Position numbers and translations under genes: made by a program. Positions 1-8,996 of a stretch of 9,541 bases of DNA are shown here, in pieces. Origin of the DNA: Erwinia sp. (GTDB lineage Bacteria; Pseudomonadota; Gammaproteobacteria; Enterobacterales; Enterobacteriaceae); contig DOOK01000085.1 of the NCBI GenBank assembly GCA_003512805.1, positions 1 through 9,541 of the forward strand, written 5' to 3'. Within the stretch, counting starts at the first letter, position 1, and every line of letters begins with the position of its first letter. The notes below the pieces were generated by a model. It did not search any database, was not told the DNA's origin, and saw nothing but the letters and a program-made list of their open reading frames with translations.

Positions 1-24
1 CCTGCTGAACCGCTCTTCCGATCT
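1..24. other. Illumina paired-end adapter (technical sequence)
   Basis: The first 24 bases match the 3' end of the Illumina paired-end PCR primer 2.0 as I know it, including the hallmark GCTCTTCCGATCT just before the insert. The nuoL reading frame runs cleanly down to base 25 and then meets this sequence, so it is not part of the genome. Its reverse complement begins the technical tail at 9369, so the insert is bracketed by the same adapter in opposite orientations. It should be trimmed. Confidence 0.97.
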
Positions 25-1826
25 CCAACGCTCATCGAAGCGACGTACCAGCGCAGGTAGCCGTTTTCACTGACGACCAGCCCTTTGTTGGCCAGGCGAG
101 AAAAGAGCGCCGGGATGTTCATCAGGGCATTTAACGGATCGCGTGAAAGCAGCCAGGCAACGAACAGATAAGGCTTAACGAAGATCTTGTCGTAAAGCCA
201 GTCGAAGCCCCAGGCGGCAAACCACCAGGTGGTGAAGAAGCGGCCAATCGCGCTACCGGCAATACTGTTAACCAGCGAGCGTTTGCCCAGCCACAGGAAG
301 GCTGCCAGCAGGATGCCAATAATCGCTACCACGCCTGAGGTGATTTCCAGCGTCAATACGCTGCCATGCGCCAGCTCGGTTGTTTCCGGCAGTACGCCGC
401 GCAGTGGGGGAACAATCAGCGCGCCAATAAAGGTAGAGAGGATAAGCAGCACAATCAGCGGCAGATGGTGCGTAATGCCTTTGCCTGCGTGCGCGTGGAT
501 TTTCTCTTCGCCGTGGAAGGTGATAAAAATCATGCGGAAAGTATAGAGCGAGGTCATAAAGGCCCCGACCAGACCCGCTACCATCAGATTAATATGACCG
601 TTCGCCAGCGCACCCGCCAGGATTTCGTCCTTACTGAAGAAGCCCGCAGTAATCAGCGGCAGTGCCGACAGGGCCGCGCCACCCACCAGGAAGCAGGCAT
701 AGACCAGCGGAATACTTTTACGCAGGCCACCCATTTTGAAGATGTTCTGCTCGTGATGGCAGGCCAGGATCACCGAACCAGACGACAGGAACAGCAGCGC
801 TTTAAAAAACGCATGGGTCATCAGATGGAAAATCGCTGCATCCCACGCCTGGACGCCAAGCGCCAGGAACATGTAGCCAATCTGGCTCATGGTAGAGTAA
901 GCCAGTACGCGCTTGATATCGGTCTGCACCAAAGCAGCAAAACCAGCCAGCACCAGCGTGACAGCACCCACAATGCCCACCAGATGCAGCACTTCCGGCG
1001 TCATCAGGAACAGACCGTGGCTGCGGGCAATCAGATAAACGCCCGCCGTTACCATGGTTGCGGCGTGGATCAGTGCGGAGACCGGCGTCGGGCCAGCCAT
1101 CGCATCCGCCAGCCAGGTTTGCAGCGGCAGCTGAGCCGATTTACCTACTGCGCCACCAAGCAGCATCAACGTTGCCCATTGCAGCATATGATTGTCTGCA
1201 GCGAAGTGCGCCGGAGCCAGTTCGACCATCTCACGGAAGTTCAGCGTGCCCAGCTCGTTGTAGAGAATAAACAGCGCAAAAGCCAGGAAGACGTCGCCAA
1301 CACGCGTGATGATAAACGCTTTCATCGCCGCCGCGCCGTTGTTCGGGTTGGTATAGTAGAAGCCAATCAGCAGGTAAGAGCACAGCCCTACACCTTCCCA
1401 ACCCAGATACATCAGCATCAGGTTATCGGCCAGTACCAGGACCACCATGCTGGCGATAAACAGGTTGGTATAGGCGAAAAAGCGTGAGTAACCCTCTTCA
1501 CCGCGCATATACCAGGAGGCGAACATATGGATAAAGAAGCCAACGCCCGTCACCACCGACAGCATAGTCAGCGACAGGCCGTCCAGCGTCAGATTGACCT
1601 TGATATCAAAGTTGCCAACGTGCATCCAGGTCCAGAGCGCCTGGTTAAACACCGCCTGACCGTGAGCAAAAAAGTCCAGTCCCGCGTAAATCGTGACCAG
1701 CGCGGCCAGCCCTACGGAGCCCATTCCTACGGCGGCAGCAAGATTTTCCGACCAGCGACCGCGTGAAAAAGCCAGCAGCACGAAACCGATCAGCGGGAAC
1801 AAAATAGTTAAATAGAGAAGATTCAT
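25..1826 (-). CDS. nuoL: NADH-quinone oxidoreductase subunit L (partial, C-terminus cut by adapter)
   Basis: This is the distal antiporter-like membrane subunit of complex I, an inner-membrane proton channel with a long lateral helix. I translated the whole stretch: it is open from the ATG at 1826-1824 ([15 protein letters not shown]) through residue 600 ([10 protein letters not shown]), where adapter begins. E. coli NuoL has 613 residues, so about 12 are missing, and the absent stop codon is an artefact. Residues needed for proton transfer sit at the E. coli numbers: E144 in [11 protein letters not shown]178, K229 in [12 protein letters not shown]254, H334, H338, K342 and K399 in FFSKDEI. 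The start overlaps the nuoK stop (ATGA), and the upstream Shine-Dalgarno is weak, so translation probably depends on coupling. A long open frame on the other strand (366-1487) is a shadow of this gene. Confidence 0.97.
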
Positions 1827-2125
1827 CCGCGCATCTCGCTCACTTTATCAATATTGAGGTTCTGGCTGCGACGATGCAGCTGCAGCAGCAGCGCCAGGCC
1901 AATACTTGCCTCGGCGGCGGCCAGGCTGATAGCCAGGATATACATCACCTGCCCGTCTGCCTGCCCCCAATAACTGCCTGCGACCACAAACGCCAGCGCC
2001 GCCGCGTTGATCATGATCTCAAGACTGATCAGCATAAACAGCAGGTTACGGCGGATCACCACCCCGGTCAGACCCAGCACAAACAGAATGGCTGCCAGGA
2101 TAAGCCCATGTTGCAAAGGGATCAT
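1823..2125 (-). CDS. nuoK: NADH-quinone oxidoreductase subunit K
   Basis: This is a small integral membrane subunit of complex I (ND4L homologue) with three transmembrane helices. At 100 residues it equals the E. coli length. The two membrane-buried glutamates needed for proton translocation are present: E36 in the segment [10 protein letters not shown] and E72 in [10 protein letters not shown]. The C-terminus (SEMRG) matches the family. The start is firm: the ATG at 2125-2123 forms an ATGA overlap with the nuoJ stop and has a strong AAGGAGG seven bases upstream. The gene lies in the membrane-arm block J-K-L. NuoK packs beside NuoJ and NuoA in the assembled enzyme (family knowledge). One small difference from E. 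coli that I can recall is S34 in place of glycine. Nothing looks broken. Confidence 0.98.
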   Translation of the reverse strand: MIPLQHGLILAAILFVLGLTGVVIRRNLLFMLISLEIMINAAALAFVVAGSYWGQADGQVMYILAISLAAAEASIGLALLLQLHRRSQNLNIDKVSEMRG

Positions 2126-2667
2126 GCGTTTTCCTCCTTCTTCACTGCGTCGGGTCGGTTGCTCAGCACTTCGCCAGGACGCTGTTCGCGACCGATATGG
2201 TAAGCCACTACCAGACCTGCCAGCAGCAGCATGGAAGCCAGCTCTACTGCCAGGACATAAGGGCCAAACAGGCTGATACCGACCGCTTTCGCATCGATCA
2301 TCTTGCCGTCAATACCCTGGTCATTAAGGGTAAGGATGGCATAGACGATGACCGCCAGCAGCAACAGCGACAGCAGGCCAGGGCCGAACCAGACGCCCGG
2401 CTTCAGCCACTCGCGCTCCTGCGCCTGCACGCTGTCGCCCAGGTTAAGCATCATCACCACAAACACGAACAGCACCATGATAGCGCCCGCATAAACGATA
2501 ATTTCCAATGCACCGGCAAAATACGCGCCCAGCGAGAAGAACACGCCCGCCACCGAAAGCAGGGAAATAATCAGATATAACAGCGCGTGGACCGGGTTAG
2601 TGTGGGTGATAACGCGTAACGTTGTCAGCACCGCCACCAGTCCGCAAAGATAAAACGCAAATTCCAT
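2122..2667 (-). CDS. nuoJ: NADH-quinone oxidoreductase subunit J
   Basis: This is a membrane subunit of complex I (ND6 homologue), five predicted transmembrane helices, 181 residues against about 184 in E. coli. The diagnostic third helix is intact: [20 protein letters not shown], at about residues 52-71, with E55 and Y59. In structures this helix switches between alpha and pi-bulge forms during turnover (family knowledge). The polar linker near 78-93 and the charged C-terminal tail (about 160-181) are the most variable parts. I chose the ATG at 2667 ([10 protein letters not shown]) because it matches the family N-terminus and has AAGGAG six bases upstream. The in-frame ATG at 2730 would add 21 unrelated residues inside nuoI. 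The last codons (KKEENA) encode the nuoK Shine-Dalgarno, and the stop overlaps nuoK by four bases. Confidence 0.97.
   Translation of the reverse strand: MEFAFYLCGLVAVLTTLRVITHTNPVHALLYLIISLLSVAGVFFSLGAYFAGALEIIVYAGAIMVLFVFVVMMLNLGDSVQAQEREWLKPGVWFGPGLLSLLLLAVIVYAILTLNDQGIDGKMIDAKAVGISLFGPYVLAVELASMLLLAGLVVAYHIGREQRPGEVLSNRPDAVKKEENA
2133..2139 (-). promoter_or_regulatory. Shine-Dalgarno of nuoK inside the nuoJ tail
   Basis: The minus-strand AAGGAGG is encoded by the Lys-Glu-Glu codons near the end of nuoJ and lies seven bases before the nuoK ATG (2125). It is the strongest ribosome site in the window along with that of nuoH, and it fixes the ATGA-overlap start. Confidence 0.85.
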
Positions 2668-2673
2668 GCCTGG

Positions 2674-2679
2674 CTCCTT
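2674..2679 (-). promoter_or_regulatory. Shine-Dalgarno of nuoJ, fixes its start
   Basis: On the minus strand AAGGAG lies six bases before the ATG at 2667 and overlaps the nuoI stop codon TAA (2680-2678). This favours the 2667 start over the in-frame ATG at 2730. It also means a ribosome ending nuoI covers the nuoJ initiation site, as in translational coupling. Confidence 0.85.
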
Positions 2680-3220
2680 AAGGTAACAAACCCTTGACGT
2701 CGATGGGTTTGGCTTCGCTTTCCGCTTCACCTTTGTCTTTGCCTTCGATCGCCATGCCCGCCATCCGGTAGAAGTTATATTCCGGATACTTGCCCGGCCC
2801 GGAGATCAGCAGGTTCTCTTTTTCATAAACCAGATCCTGACGCTTAAACTCACCCAATTCGAAATCCGGGGTAAGCTGGATCGCCGTGGTCGGGCAGGCC
2901 TCTTCACACAGGCCGCAGAAGATGCAGCGTGAGAAGTTGATGCGGAAAAATTCCGGATACCAACGCCCGTCCAGCGTTTCTGCTTTCTGCAGCGAAATAC
3001 AGCCTACAGGACAGGCTACCGCGCACAGGTTACAGGCCACGCAGCGTTCCTGGCCGTCGGGATCGCGGGTCAACACGATGCGCCCACGATAGCGAGGCGG
3101 CAAGTAAACCGGCTCTTCGGGGTACATCTGCGTTTCACGCTTCGCGAAAGCATTCGATCCAATCAGGACGATACTGCGCACCGTGGTGCCGAACCCTACC
3201 AGAATGTCTTTTATTTTCAT
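2678..3220 (-). CDS. nuoI: NADH-quinone oxidoreductase subunit I (two [4Fe-4S] clusters N6a/N6b)
   Basis: This is the ferredoxin-like subunit (TYKY homologue) that passes electrons from NuoG toward cluster N2 and quinone at the junction with the membrane arm. At 180 residues it equals the E. coli length. Two 8Fe-ferredoxin motifs are complete: C60-C63-C66-C70 ([12 protein letters not shown]) and C99-C102-C105-C109 ([12 protein letters not shown]). An amphipathic N-terminal segment precedes [14 protein letters not shown], which is a strongly conserved block. The start at 3220 ([12 protein letters not shown]) aligns with the E. coli N-terminus and has AAGAGG eight bases upstream. That site overlaps the nuoH stop; the gap to nuoH is 12 bases. 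The tail (about 161-180) is charged and less conserved. I see no sign of damage or transfer. Confidence 0.98.
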   Translation of the reverse strand: MKIKDILVGFGTTVRSIVLIGSNAFAKRETQMYPEEPVYLPPRYRGRIVLTRDPDGQERCVACNLCAVACPVGCISLQKAETLDGRWYPEFFRINFSRCIFCGLCEEACPTTAIQLTPDFELGEFKRQDLVYEKENLLISGPGKYPEYNFYRMAGMAIEGKDKGEAESEAKPIDVKGLLP

Positions 3221-3232
3221 GGTAATAACCTC

Positions 3233-4210
3233 TTACTGCGCGTTGTACAGAATCACTGCGGCAGTCGCCAGCAGGTTCAACAGCGTCAACGGCAGACATA
3301 CTTTCCAGCCGAACGACATCACCTGGTCATAGCGCGGACGCGGCAGCGCAGCACGGATCAGAATAAACATCATCATGAAGAAAGCTGTTTTAATCGCGAA
3401 CCAGAAAACGGGCGGCAGCCACGGACCGTTCCAGCCGCCAAAGAACAGCGTCACAATCAGGGAAGAAACGGTCACGATACCGACGTATTCACCGACGAAG
3501 AACAGGCCAAATTTCATACCGGCGTATTCAATGTGATAACCGTCAGCCAGCTCCTGTTCCGCTTCCGGCTGGTCAAAAGGATGGCGGTGACAGACCGCAA
3601 CGCCCGCAATGGCAAAGGTCAGGAAGCCGAAGAACTGCGGAATGATGTTCCACAGGTGCTGCTGGCTGTTGACGATATCAACCATATTGAACGAACCCGC
3701 CTGCGCGACCACGCCCATCAGCGACAAGCCGAGGAACACTTCATAGCTTAGGGTCTGCGCCGAGGCGCGCATGGCCCCCAGCAGCGAGTATTTGTTGTTA
3801 CTCGCCCAGCCTGCAAACAGCACCGCGTAGACGGCCAGACCGGCCATCATCAGGAAAAACAGCAGACCAATATTCAGATCCGCGCCCATCCAGGTCGACG
3901 TAACCGGCACAATCGCCATCGCCAACAGCAGTGAGGTAAAAGCAATCATCGGTGCCAGCGTAAAAATCACGCGATCGGTAAAGGGCGGCGTCCAGTCCTC
4001 TTTAAAGAACATTTTGATCATGTCTGCTACCAGCTGCAGCGAGCCGCCCCAGCCGACACGGTTTGGCCCGTAACGGTTCTGAAACAGGCCGAGCAGGCGA
4101 CGCTCGCCGAAGCTCATAAAAGCCCCGCAGCCGACCACCACAAACAGGATCACCAGCGCTTTACCCACGGCGATCAGTACATCAATAACTTCCGGTGTCA
4201 GCCAGTTCAT
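3233..4210 (-). CDS. nuoH: NADH-quinone oxidoreductase subunit H
   Basis: This is a membrane subunit (ND1 homologue) with eight transmembrane helices. It forms, with NuoCD and NuoB, the quinone entry chamber and the first part of the proton pathway. At 325 residues it has the same length as E. coli. Conserved acidic residues are at the expected positions: E36 ([18 protein letters not shown]), E157 ([12 protein letters not shown]), E216/E218/E220 (QPEAEQEL), E228 ([10 protein letters not shown]) and E241. The cytoplasmic loop between helices 5 and 6 (about 205-232) is the most conserved region and lines the quinone channel (family knowledge). The ATG at 4210-4208 overlaps the nuoG stop (ATGA), with AGGAGG seven bases upstream inside nuoG. 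Variation from E. coli is mostly at the N-terminus and in lipid-facing positions. Confidence 0.98.
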   Translation of the reverse strand: MNWLTPEVIDVLIAVGKALVILFVVVGCGAFMSFGERRLLGLFQNRYGPNRVGWGGSLQLVADMIKMFFKEDWTPPFTDRVIFTLAPMIAFTSLLLAMAIVPVTSTWMGADLNIGLLFFLMMAGLAVYAVLFAGWASNNKYSLLGAMRASAQTLSYEVFLGLSLMGVVAQAGSFNMVDIVNSQQHLWNIIPQFFGFLTFAIAGVAVCHRHPFDQPEAEQELADGYHIEYAGMKFGLFFVGEYVGIVTVSSLIVTLFFGGWNGPWLPPVFWFAIKTAFFMMMFILIRAALPRPRYDQVMSFGWKVCLPLTLLNLLATAAVILYNAQ

Positions 4211-6933
4211 AGCGTTGCCTCCTGCAGATCCTCAATATTCGCTCCCAGCAGGAACGGCGGAACGCCCGGCAAGCCTAACGGTAACCCCACCTGCCCTGCC
4301 TGCAAAGCAGGCGAGAAGCGAACCGGCAGACGCAGCGTTTCTCCGGCACAGCGGAAAGCGACCGTCGCCCCTGCGTTCACGCCCAGTTTCGCCGCATCTT
4401 GCGGGTTAACCACCACGTAAGGCAGCGGCATACGCTGCTGGAATACCGGTGAACGCTGGGTCATTTCCTCACTGCCGAACAGATGGAAATAAGGTGCGAC
4501 GCGCCAGCCGTTTTCTTTGCCCGTAAAGGCTTCCGGCACGGTGGTGAACCAGTCAAGCTGACCCTCGCCCGCTTCAAACAGGCGCACACCCGGATCGCCG
4601 AAGCGCAGTTTGCCGCCCACTTCATCCTGAAACTTGTTCCAGGCCTGAGGTGAGTTCCAACCTGGTGCCCAGGCAAACGGAATTTGCGAACGAGGCGCGC
4701 TCGGCTGGTTGTTCCCTTCCATAGAGAAAGCGAACATAGTGTCTTTATCCTGCGGCTGGCGCGGTTCGTGCACGCTGATATTGGCACGAGCCGCGGTACG
4801 GCCACTGGCGCGGATTGGCGAGCGAGCCAGTTTCTGACCACGAATACGGAAGCTGGCGTCCGGTGCAGCATCTTTAATGCCAGCCAGCTGCGGCAGCGCG
4901 GCTACGCAGGCATCGATGACGTGATCGAGCTGCGTCCAGTCCACTTCACGGCTGCTGATGGTGCTTTGAAGCGAGTGCAGCCAGCGCCAGCTTTCCAGCA
5001 TCTGGATTTTGTCGTCGTAATAAGACGGATCGTAAACCTGGAAGAAGCGCTGCGCGCGACCTTCCTGATTAACCACGGTGCCATCGCTTTCCGCAAAACT
5101 GGCGGTAGACAGGATCAGGCCCGCTTTTTCCATCGTCATCGTACGCTGATGATCGATAACGATGACGTTTGGCGTATTGGCTAACGCGGCATCGACCCGC
5201 GCTTTCGGCGCATGGCGATAGAGATCGTTTTCCATGATGATAACGGCATCGGCAGAGCCATTTTCCAGCTCGTCCAGCGCCGCATCCAGCGGCTTGCCGC
5301 CCATCATGCCCAGCCCGACGCTGTTAGCCGCGCCGGACAGCAGCGTAATGCCGACGTCTGAACCGCGTCCTTTCAACGCTCTGGCCACGTTAGCGGCGGC
5401 CTGAATCATCGCCTCGCTGCCCGCGTGTACGCCAGAAATGATTAGTGGTTTCTTCGCGCCAGCCAGCGCCTGCACCACCACGTCGATTTTACCGCTTAGT
5501 TCACGATCGAGGCCTTCTACTGCCGGCGCCGCTTCATCGAGCGCATTAGCGATAGCAAAGCCCACCCGTGCCTGATCTTCCACAGGCGCACGGTAGCTCC
5601 ATGCAGCGATATCATCCAGGCGGGTTTCGTCCACGTTGGTCACAAACAGCGGGTGCCTGGCGTGCTGACCAATATTCATGATCGCGGCAATCTGCCAGTC
5701 GGCGACTTTTTGCGCTGCCGCCATCTCGCGCGCTTTGCCTTTAACGGCTTGACGCACGGAGAGCGCAATGCGTGCACCAACCTGAGTCAGATCTTCGCCC
5801 AACACAAGGACGGCGTCGTAACTTTCAATTTCGCGCAGCGCTGGGGTATGGATGCCGCCTTCACGCAGGACTTTCAGCATCAGCTCCAGACGAGCCTGCT
5901 CGCCAGCCGGAATGCCGGTAGAGAAATTTTCCGCGCCAACCAGTTCACGCAGCGCGAAGTTGCTTTCAACGCTGGCACGTGGTGACCCGATACCAATGAC
6001 TTTTTTCGCCTGGCGCAGCACGTCCGCCGCACCCTGCATCGCCTGCTCAGCATTAAGGGCAATCCAGTCATTACCGCGACGCTGCATCGGCTGGCGTGGA
6101 CGATCCTTCAGGTTCACGTAGCCATAACCGAAGCGGCCACGGTCACACAGGAAGTACTGGTTTACGGTGCCGTTGTAGCGGTTTTCGATACGACGCAGTT
6201 CGCCGTAACGCTCGCCGGGACTGATGTTGCAGCCGACGCTGCACTGCTGACAGATGCTTGGCGCATACTGCATATCCCATTTACGGTTATAACGCGCCGA
6301 GTGGGTTTTATCGGTAAAGACGCCGGTAGGACAGATTTCCACCAGGTTCCCGGAGAATTCGCTCTCCAGCACGCCATCTTCCGGGCGGCCAAAATAGACG
6401 TTATCGTGCGCGCCATATACGCCCAGATCCGTGCCGTCCGCGTAATCTTTGTAGTAACGCACGCAGCGATAGCAGGCGATACAGCGGTTCATTTCGTGCG
6501 AGATGAACGGGCCGAGATCCTGATTGCGGTGGGTACGTTTGGTAAAGCGATAACGGCGGAAACTGTGGCCGGTCATCACGGTCATATCCTGCAGATGACA
6601 GTTACCGCCCTCTTCACAGACCGGACAGTCGTGCGGGTGGTTGGTCATCAGCCATTCCACCACGCTTTCGCGGAACTCTTTCGCTTCGCCGTCGTCGATA
6701 GAAATAAACGTGCCGTCGGAAGCTGGCGTCATACAGGACATCACCAGGCGACCACGGGTATCTTCGGCATTCTGGAATTGCTTTACCGCACACTGGCGGC
6801 AGGCACCTACGCTACCGAGCGCCGGATGCCAGCAAAAATAAGGAATATCGAGGCCGAGCGAGAGGCAAGCCTGCAGCAGGTTGTCCGCGCCGTCGACGTC
6901 GTATTCTTTACCGTCTACATGAATTGTAGCCAT
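4207..6933 (-). CDS. nuoG: NADH-quinone oxidoreductase subunit G (iron-sulfur subunit)
   Basis: This is the largest peripheral-arm subunit, carrying electrons from the NuoF cluster N3 toward NuoI. From the ATG at 6933 ([11 protein letters not shown]) it has 908 residues, the E. coli length. Domains in order: [2Fe-2S] ferredoxin domain with N1b ligands C34, C45, C48, C67; His-Cys3 domain for N5 (H99, C103, C106, C112); N4 ligands C151, C154, C157, C201; N7 ligands C228, C231, C235, C263; then a molybdopterin-oxidoreductase-like domain to the end, catalytically inert in this family. N7 is present only in some bacteria, including enterobacteria. The region after about residue 350 diverges most from E. 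coli. No good Shine-Dalgarno precedes 6933. An in-frame ATG at 6996, inside an ERIC-like repeat, would add 21 residues unlike the family, so I judge it not to be the main start. The stop overlaps nuoH. Confidence 0.97.
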   Translation of the reverse strand: MATIHVDGKEYDVDGADNLLQACLSLGLDIPYFCWHPALGSVGACRQCAVKQFQNAEDTRGRLVMSCMTPASDGTFISIDDGEAKEFRESVVEWLMTNHPHDCPVCEEGGNCHLQDMTVMTGHSFRRYRFTKRTHRNQDLGPFISHEMNRCIACYRCVRYYKDYADGTDLGVYGAHDNVYFGRPEDGVLESEFSGNLVEICPTGVFTDKTHSARYNRKWDMQYAPSICQQCSVGCNISPGERYGELRRIENRYNGTVNQYFLCDRGRFGYGYVNLKDRPRQPMQRRGNDWIALNAEQAMQGAADVLRQAKKVIGIGSPRASVESNFALRELVGAENFSTGIPAGEQARLELMLKVLREGGIHTPALREIESYDAVLVLGEDLTQVGARIALSVRQAVKGKAREMAAAQKVADWQIAAIMNIGQHARHPLFVTNVDETRLDDIAAWSYRAPVEDQARVGFAIANALDEAAPAVEGLDRELSGKIDVVVQALAGAKKPLIISGVHAGSEAMIQAAANVARALKGRGSDVGITLLSGAANSVGLGMMGGKPLDAALDELENGSADAVIIMENDLYRHAPKARVDAALANTPNVIVIDHQRTMTMEKAGLILSTASFAESDGTVVNQEGRAQRFFQVYDPSYYDDKIQMLESWRWLHSLQSTISSREVDWTQLDHVIDACVAALPQLAGIKDAAPDASFRIRGQKLARSPIRASGRTAARANISVHEPRQPQDKDTMFAFSMEGNNQPSAPRSQIPFAWAPGWNSPQAWNKFQDEVGGKLRFGDPGVRLFEAGEGQLDWFTTVPEAFTGKENGWRVAPYFHLFGSEEMTQRSPVFQQRMPLPYVVVNPQDAAKLGVNAGATVAFRCAGETLRLPVRFSPALQAGQVGLPLGLPGVPPFLLGANIEDLQEATL
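4218..4223 (-). promoter_or_regulatory. Shine-Dalgarno of nuoH inside the nuoG tail
   Basis: The minus-strand AGGAGG is encoded by the Gln-Glu-Ala codons at the end of nuoG and sits seven bases before the nuoH ATG at 4210. It supports the four-base ATGA overlap and coupled translation of nuoG and nuoH. Confidence 0.85.
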
Positions 6934-6953
6934 AGTGAAATTGCTCAAGTAAG

Positions 6954-6967
6954 GCTCGAAACCGAGC
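6954..6967 (-). other. Small hairpin ahead of nuoG
   Basis: The minus strand reads GCTCG, a four-base loop GTTT, then CGAGC: a perfect five-pair GC-rich stem ending 20 bases before the nuoG ATG at 6933. No run of T follows, so it is not a terminator. It could shape the leader near a weakly primed start, or mean nothing; five pairs is within chance. Confidence 0.35.
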
Positions 6968-6986
6968 GTTAAACACAATTCTTTTT

Positions 6987-7101
6987 TACCTTTCATCTTT
7001 CAGGCTGCAGCGGCGTTAGTGTCGTTCTCTTATCCCAATCGCTGTCTGAATGACGCTTCGGGAGAGACCTTTTCTTGCTGCAACCTGAAATCTGTTGGGT
7101 A
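6987..7101 (-). repeat. Diverged ERIC / IRU intergenic repeat between nuoF and nuoG
   Basis: This 115-bp imperfect palindrome fills most of the nuoF-nuoG gap. Its outer 25-base arms (6987-7011 and 7077-7101) match as inverted repeats at 19 positions of 25, and the core TTTCAGG(C/T)TGCAGC matches at 13 of 14. Both ends carry TA, the usual ERIC target dinucleotide. On the minus strand the second half (a TGGG core, then GAACG, then TAACGCCGCTGCAGCCTGAAAGATGA) follows the ERIC consensus I remember, roughly two thirds identical by eye; the centre is more decayed. Typical ERIC length is about 126 bp, so this copy has small deletions. ERICs are non-coding repeats of Enterobacterales found in transcribed intergenic regions. 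Being inside an operon, it would be transcribed and could fold. Alternative: an unrelated imperfect palindrome. Confidence 0.75.
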
Positions 7102-7135
7102 AAATTAGCGATACTTTTATTCGCTGATTATTTGT

Positions 7136-8482
7136 CTACCAGCGAGCCTTCAGCAGGTTCGCCTGAATACCGGCGATAGCGTGCGCGTTGCTGTAAACCT
7201 GCGGTGCCATACCGGCTTCAAACTCTTCACGGAAATATTTGATGGCGCTTTGCAGCGGCTCTACCGCGCCCGGCGCGTGTGCACAAAACGTTTTTCCAGG
7301 ACCAAGCTGACGGCAAAGCTGCAGCAGGGTTTCGATATCGCCCGGCTGGCCCTCTTTACGCTCCAGCGCACGCAGAATTTTTACGCTCCACGGCAGACCA
7401 TCGCGGCACGGCGTACACCAGCCGCACGACTCACGTGCGAAAAACTCTTCCAGGTTGCGCACCAGCGAAACCATATTGATTTCATGGTCGACCGCCATCG
7501 CCAGCGCGGTACCAAGACGGCTGCCCGCTTTGCCGATGCTGGCGAATTCCATCGGCAGATCCAGATGCGATTCGGTGAGAAAGTCAGTCCCTGCTCCGCC
7601 AGGCTGCCACGCCTTAAATTTCAGACCGTCGCGCATACCGCCCGCGTAATCTTCCAAAATTTCACGCGCCGTGGTGCCGAAAGGCAGCTCCCAAACGCCC
7701 GGGTTTTTCACCCTGCCGGAAAAGCCCATCATTTTGGTGCCGGTATCTTCACTTTTAGAGATGTTCTTATACCAGTCAACGCCGTTAGCCAGGATGGCCG
7801 GCACGTTGGAGAGCGTTTCCACGTTATTGACGCAGGTCGGCTTGCCCCATGCACCTGCAGACGCAGGGAAAGGTGGCTTGGAACGAGGGTTAGCGCGGCG
7901 GCCTTCCAGCGAGTTAATCAGCGCGGTTTCTTCGCCACAGATATAGCGGCCAGCACCCGTATGCACCATCAGCTCAAAATCAAAGCCGGTGCCCAAAATG
8001 TTTTTGCCCAGATAACCCGCTTCGGTAGCTTCAGCGATAGCGCGACGGAGGTTGACGGCCGCCTCAATATATTCACCACGCAGGAAGATGTAGCCGCGAT
8101 ACGCTTTCAGCGCAAAGGCGCTGATCAGCATCCCTTCTACCAGCTGATGCGGCATTTGCTCCATCAGCAGACGGTCTTTATAGGTGCCTGGCTCCATCTC
8201 ATCAGCGTTACACAGCAGGTAACGGATGTTCATGGATTCGTCTTTCGGCATCAGGCTCCACTTCAGGCCGGTAGAGAAACCTGCGCCGCCACGTCCTTTC
8301 AGGCCAGAGTCTTTTACCTGTGCCACGATTTCATCAGGTGCCATGCCTTTCAGCGCTTTTTCTGCTCCGGCATAGCCGTTTTTACTGCGATATTCATCAA
8401 GAAAAACCGGCTGCTTATCGTCGCGCATACGCCAGGTCAGCGGGTGCGTCTCTGCAGTACGAACAATCTCTTTAATGGTCAT
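7136..8482 (-). CDS. nuoF: NADH-quinone oxidoreductase subunit F (NADH- and FMN-binding)
   Basis: This is the electron entry subunit: it binds NADH and FMN and passes electrons to cluster N3 and on to NuoG. It has 448 residues against 445 in E. coli, the difference being small changes at both ends. The glycine-rich nucleotide site [10 protein letters not shown] is at 63-72. NADH/FMN pocket acids E97 (MEPGTYKDR) and E185 ([15 protein letters not shown]) correspond to E. coli E95 and E183 in my alignment. Cluster N3 ligands are C353, C356, C359 ([12 protein letters not shown]) and C400 (KTFCAHAPG). The ATG at 8482 overlaps the nuoE stop (ATGA), and GGAG lies eight bases upstream. The gene ends with TAG at 7138-7136, followed by the 202-base gap. 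A nearly full-length antisense open frame (7181-8485) codes for no recognisable protein. Confidence 0.98.
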   Translation of the reverse strand: MTIKEIVRTAETHPLTWRMRDDKQPVFLDEYRSKNGYAGAEKALKGMAPDEIVAQVKDSGLKGRGGAGFSTGLKWSLMPKDESMNIRYLLCNADEMEPGTYKDRLLMEQMPHQLVEGMLISAFALKAYRGYIFLRGEYIEAAVNLRRAIAEATEAGYLGKNILGTGFDFELMVHTGAGRYICGEETALINSLEGRRANPRSKPPFPASAGAWGKPTCVNNVETLSNVPAILANGVDWYKNISKSEDTGTKMMGFSGRVKNPGVWELPFGTTAREILEDYAGGMRDGLKFKAWQPGGAGTDFLTESHLDLPMEFASIGKAGSRLGTALAMAVDHEINMVSLVRNLEEFFARESCGWCTPCRDGLPWSVKILRALERKEGQPGDIETLLQLCRQLGPGKTFCAHAPGAVEPLQSAIKYFREEFEAGMAPQVYSNAHAIAGIQANLLKARW

Positions 8483-8994
8483 TGATACTGCTCCAGTAAA
8501 GTGACAATGTTTTCCGGCGTAAGATGCACATGCGTGTCTTCATCCACCATCATCGTTGGGCCTTTGTCGCAGTTGCCCAGGCAGCAGGTTGGCAGCAGCG
8601 TAAAGCGGCCGTCCGCCGTGGTCTGCCCCGGCTTGATGTTCAGGTTAGCTTCCAGCGCGGCCTGAATACCCTGATAGCCGGTAATATGGCAAACCACGCT
8701 GTCGCAGTAGCGAATAACGTGGCGGCCAACCGGCTGGCGGAAGATTTGGCTGTAAAACGTGGCCACGCCCTCTACGTCACTGGCCGGAATGCCCAGCACA
8801 TCAGCAATGGCGCTGATAGCCCCATCGGGCACCCAGCCGCGCTGTTTCTGCACGATTTTCAGCGCTTCAATCGACGCCGCCCGCGCATCTTCGTAATGGT
8901 GCTTTTCCTGTTCTATCGCATCATGCTCTGTCGCACTCAGGACGAAAGCATCTGAAGGCTCGATCGTTTCGATCGCAATTCTTTGATCGTGCAT
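8479..8994 (-). CDS. nuoE: NADH-quinone oxidoreductase subunit E ([2Fe-2S] N1a)
   Basis: This is the thioredoxin-fold 24-kDa-type subunit that sits against NuoF in the NADH dehydrogenase module and holds cluster N1a, near the FMN but off the main electron chain. It has 171 residues; E. coli has 166. The four ligands are present: C97 and C102 (YCDSVVCH), C138 and C142 ([10 protein letters not shown]). The helical N-terminal domain (about 25-80) contains the conserved block [29 protein letters not shown]. The first 20 or so residues are variable and account for the extra length. The ATG at 8994 lies two bases after the nuoCD stop; the Shine-Dalgarno (GTGGA) is weak, so translation is probably coupled to nuoCD. 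The stop overlaps nuoF. Confidence 0.97.
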   Translation of the reverse strand: MHDQRIAIETIEPSDAFVLSATEHDAIEQEKHHYEDARAASIEALKIVQKQRGWVPDGAISAIADVLGIPASDVEGVATFYSQIFRQPVGRHVIRYCDSVVCHITGYQGIQAALEANLNIKPGQTTADGRFTLLPTCCLGNCDKGPTMMVDEDTHVHLTPENIVTLLEQYQ

Positions 8995-8996
8995 AA

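Noticed and set aside
366..1487. 373-codon + strand open frame across the nuoL region
   Set aside because: I translated the minus strand through this region and obtained unbroken NuoL with all key residues. The + strand product is low-complexity Gln/His/Arg-rich shadow.
2668..2730. Longer NuoJ starting at the in-frame ATG at 2730
   Set aside because: The 21 added residues overlap nuoI and do not match NuoJ. The 2667 ATG has a strong Shine-Dalgarno and the family N-terminus.
6301..6972. 223-codon + strand open frame opposite the nuoG 5' end
   Set aside because: It overlaps the best conserved iron-sulfur region of NuoG on the opposite strand; there is no family resemblance or convincing ribosome site.
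6934..7135. Possible internal promoter or terminator between nuoF and nuoG
   Set aside because: I saw no convincing paired -35/-10 boxes on the minus strand and no stem followed by a T-run. The palindrome is better explained as an ERIC-like repeat.
7181..8485. 434-codon open frame on the + strand, antisense to all of nuoF
   Set aside because: Its product has no recognisable domains and is rich in Arg, Gln and His, as expected from the complement of a GC-biased coding frame. nuoF is fully conserved on the other strand.
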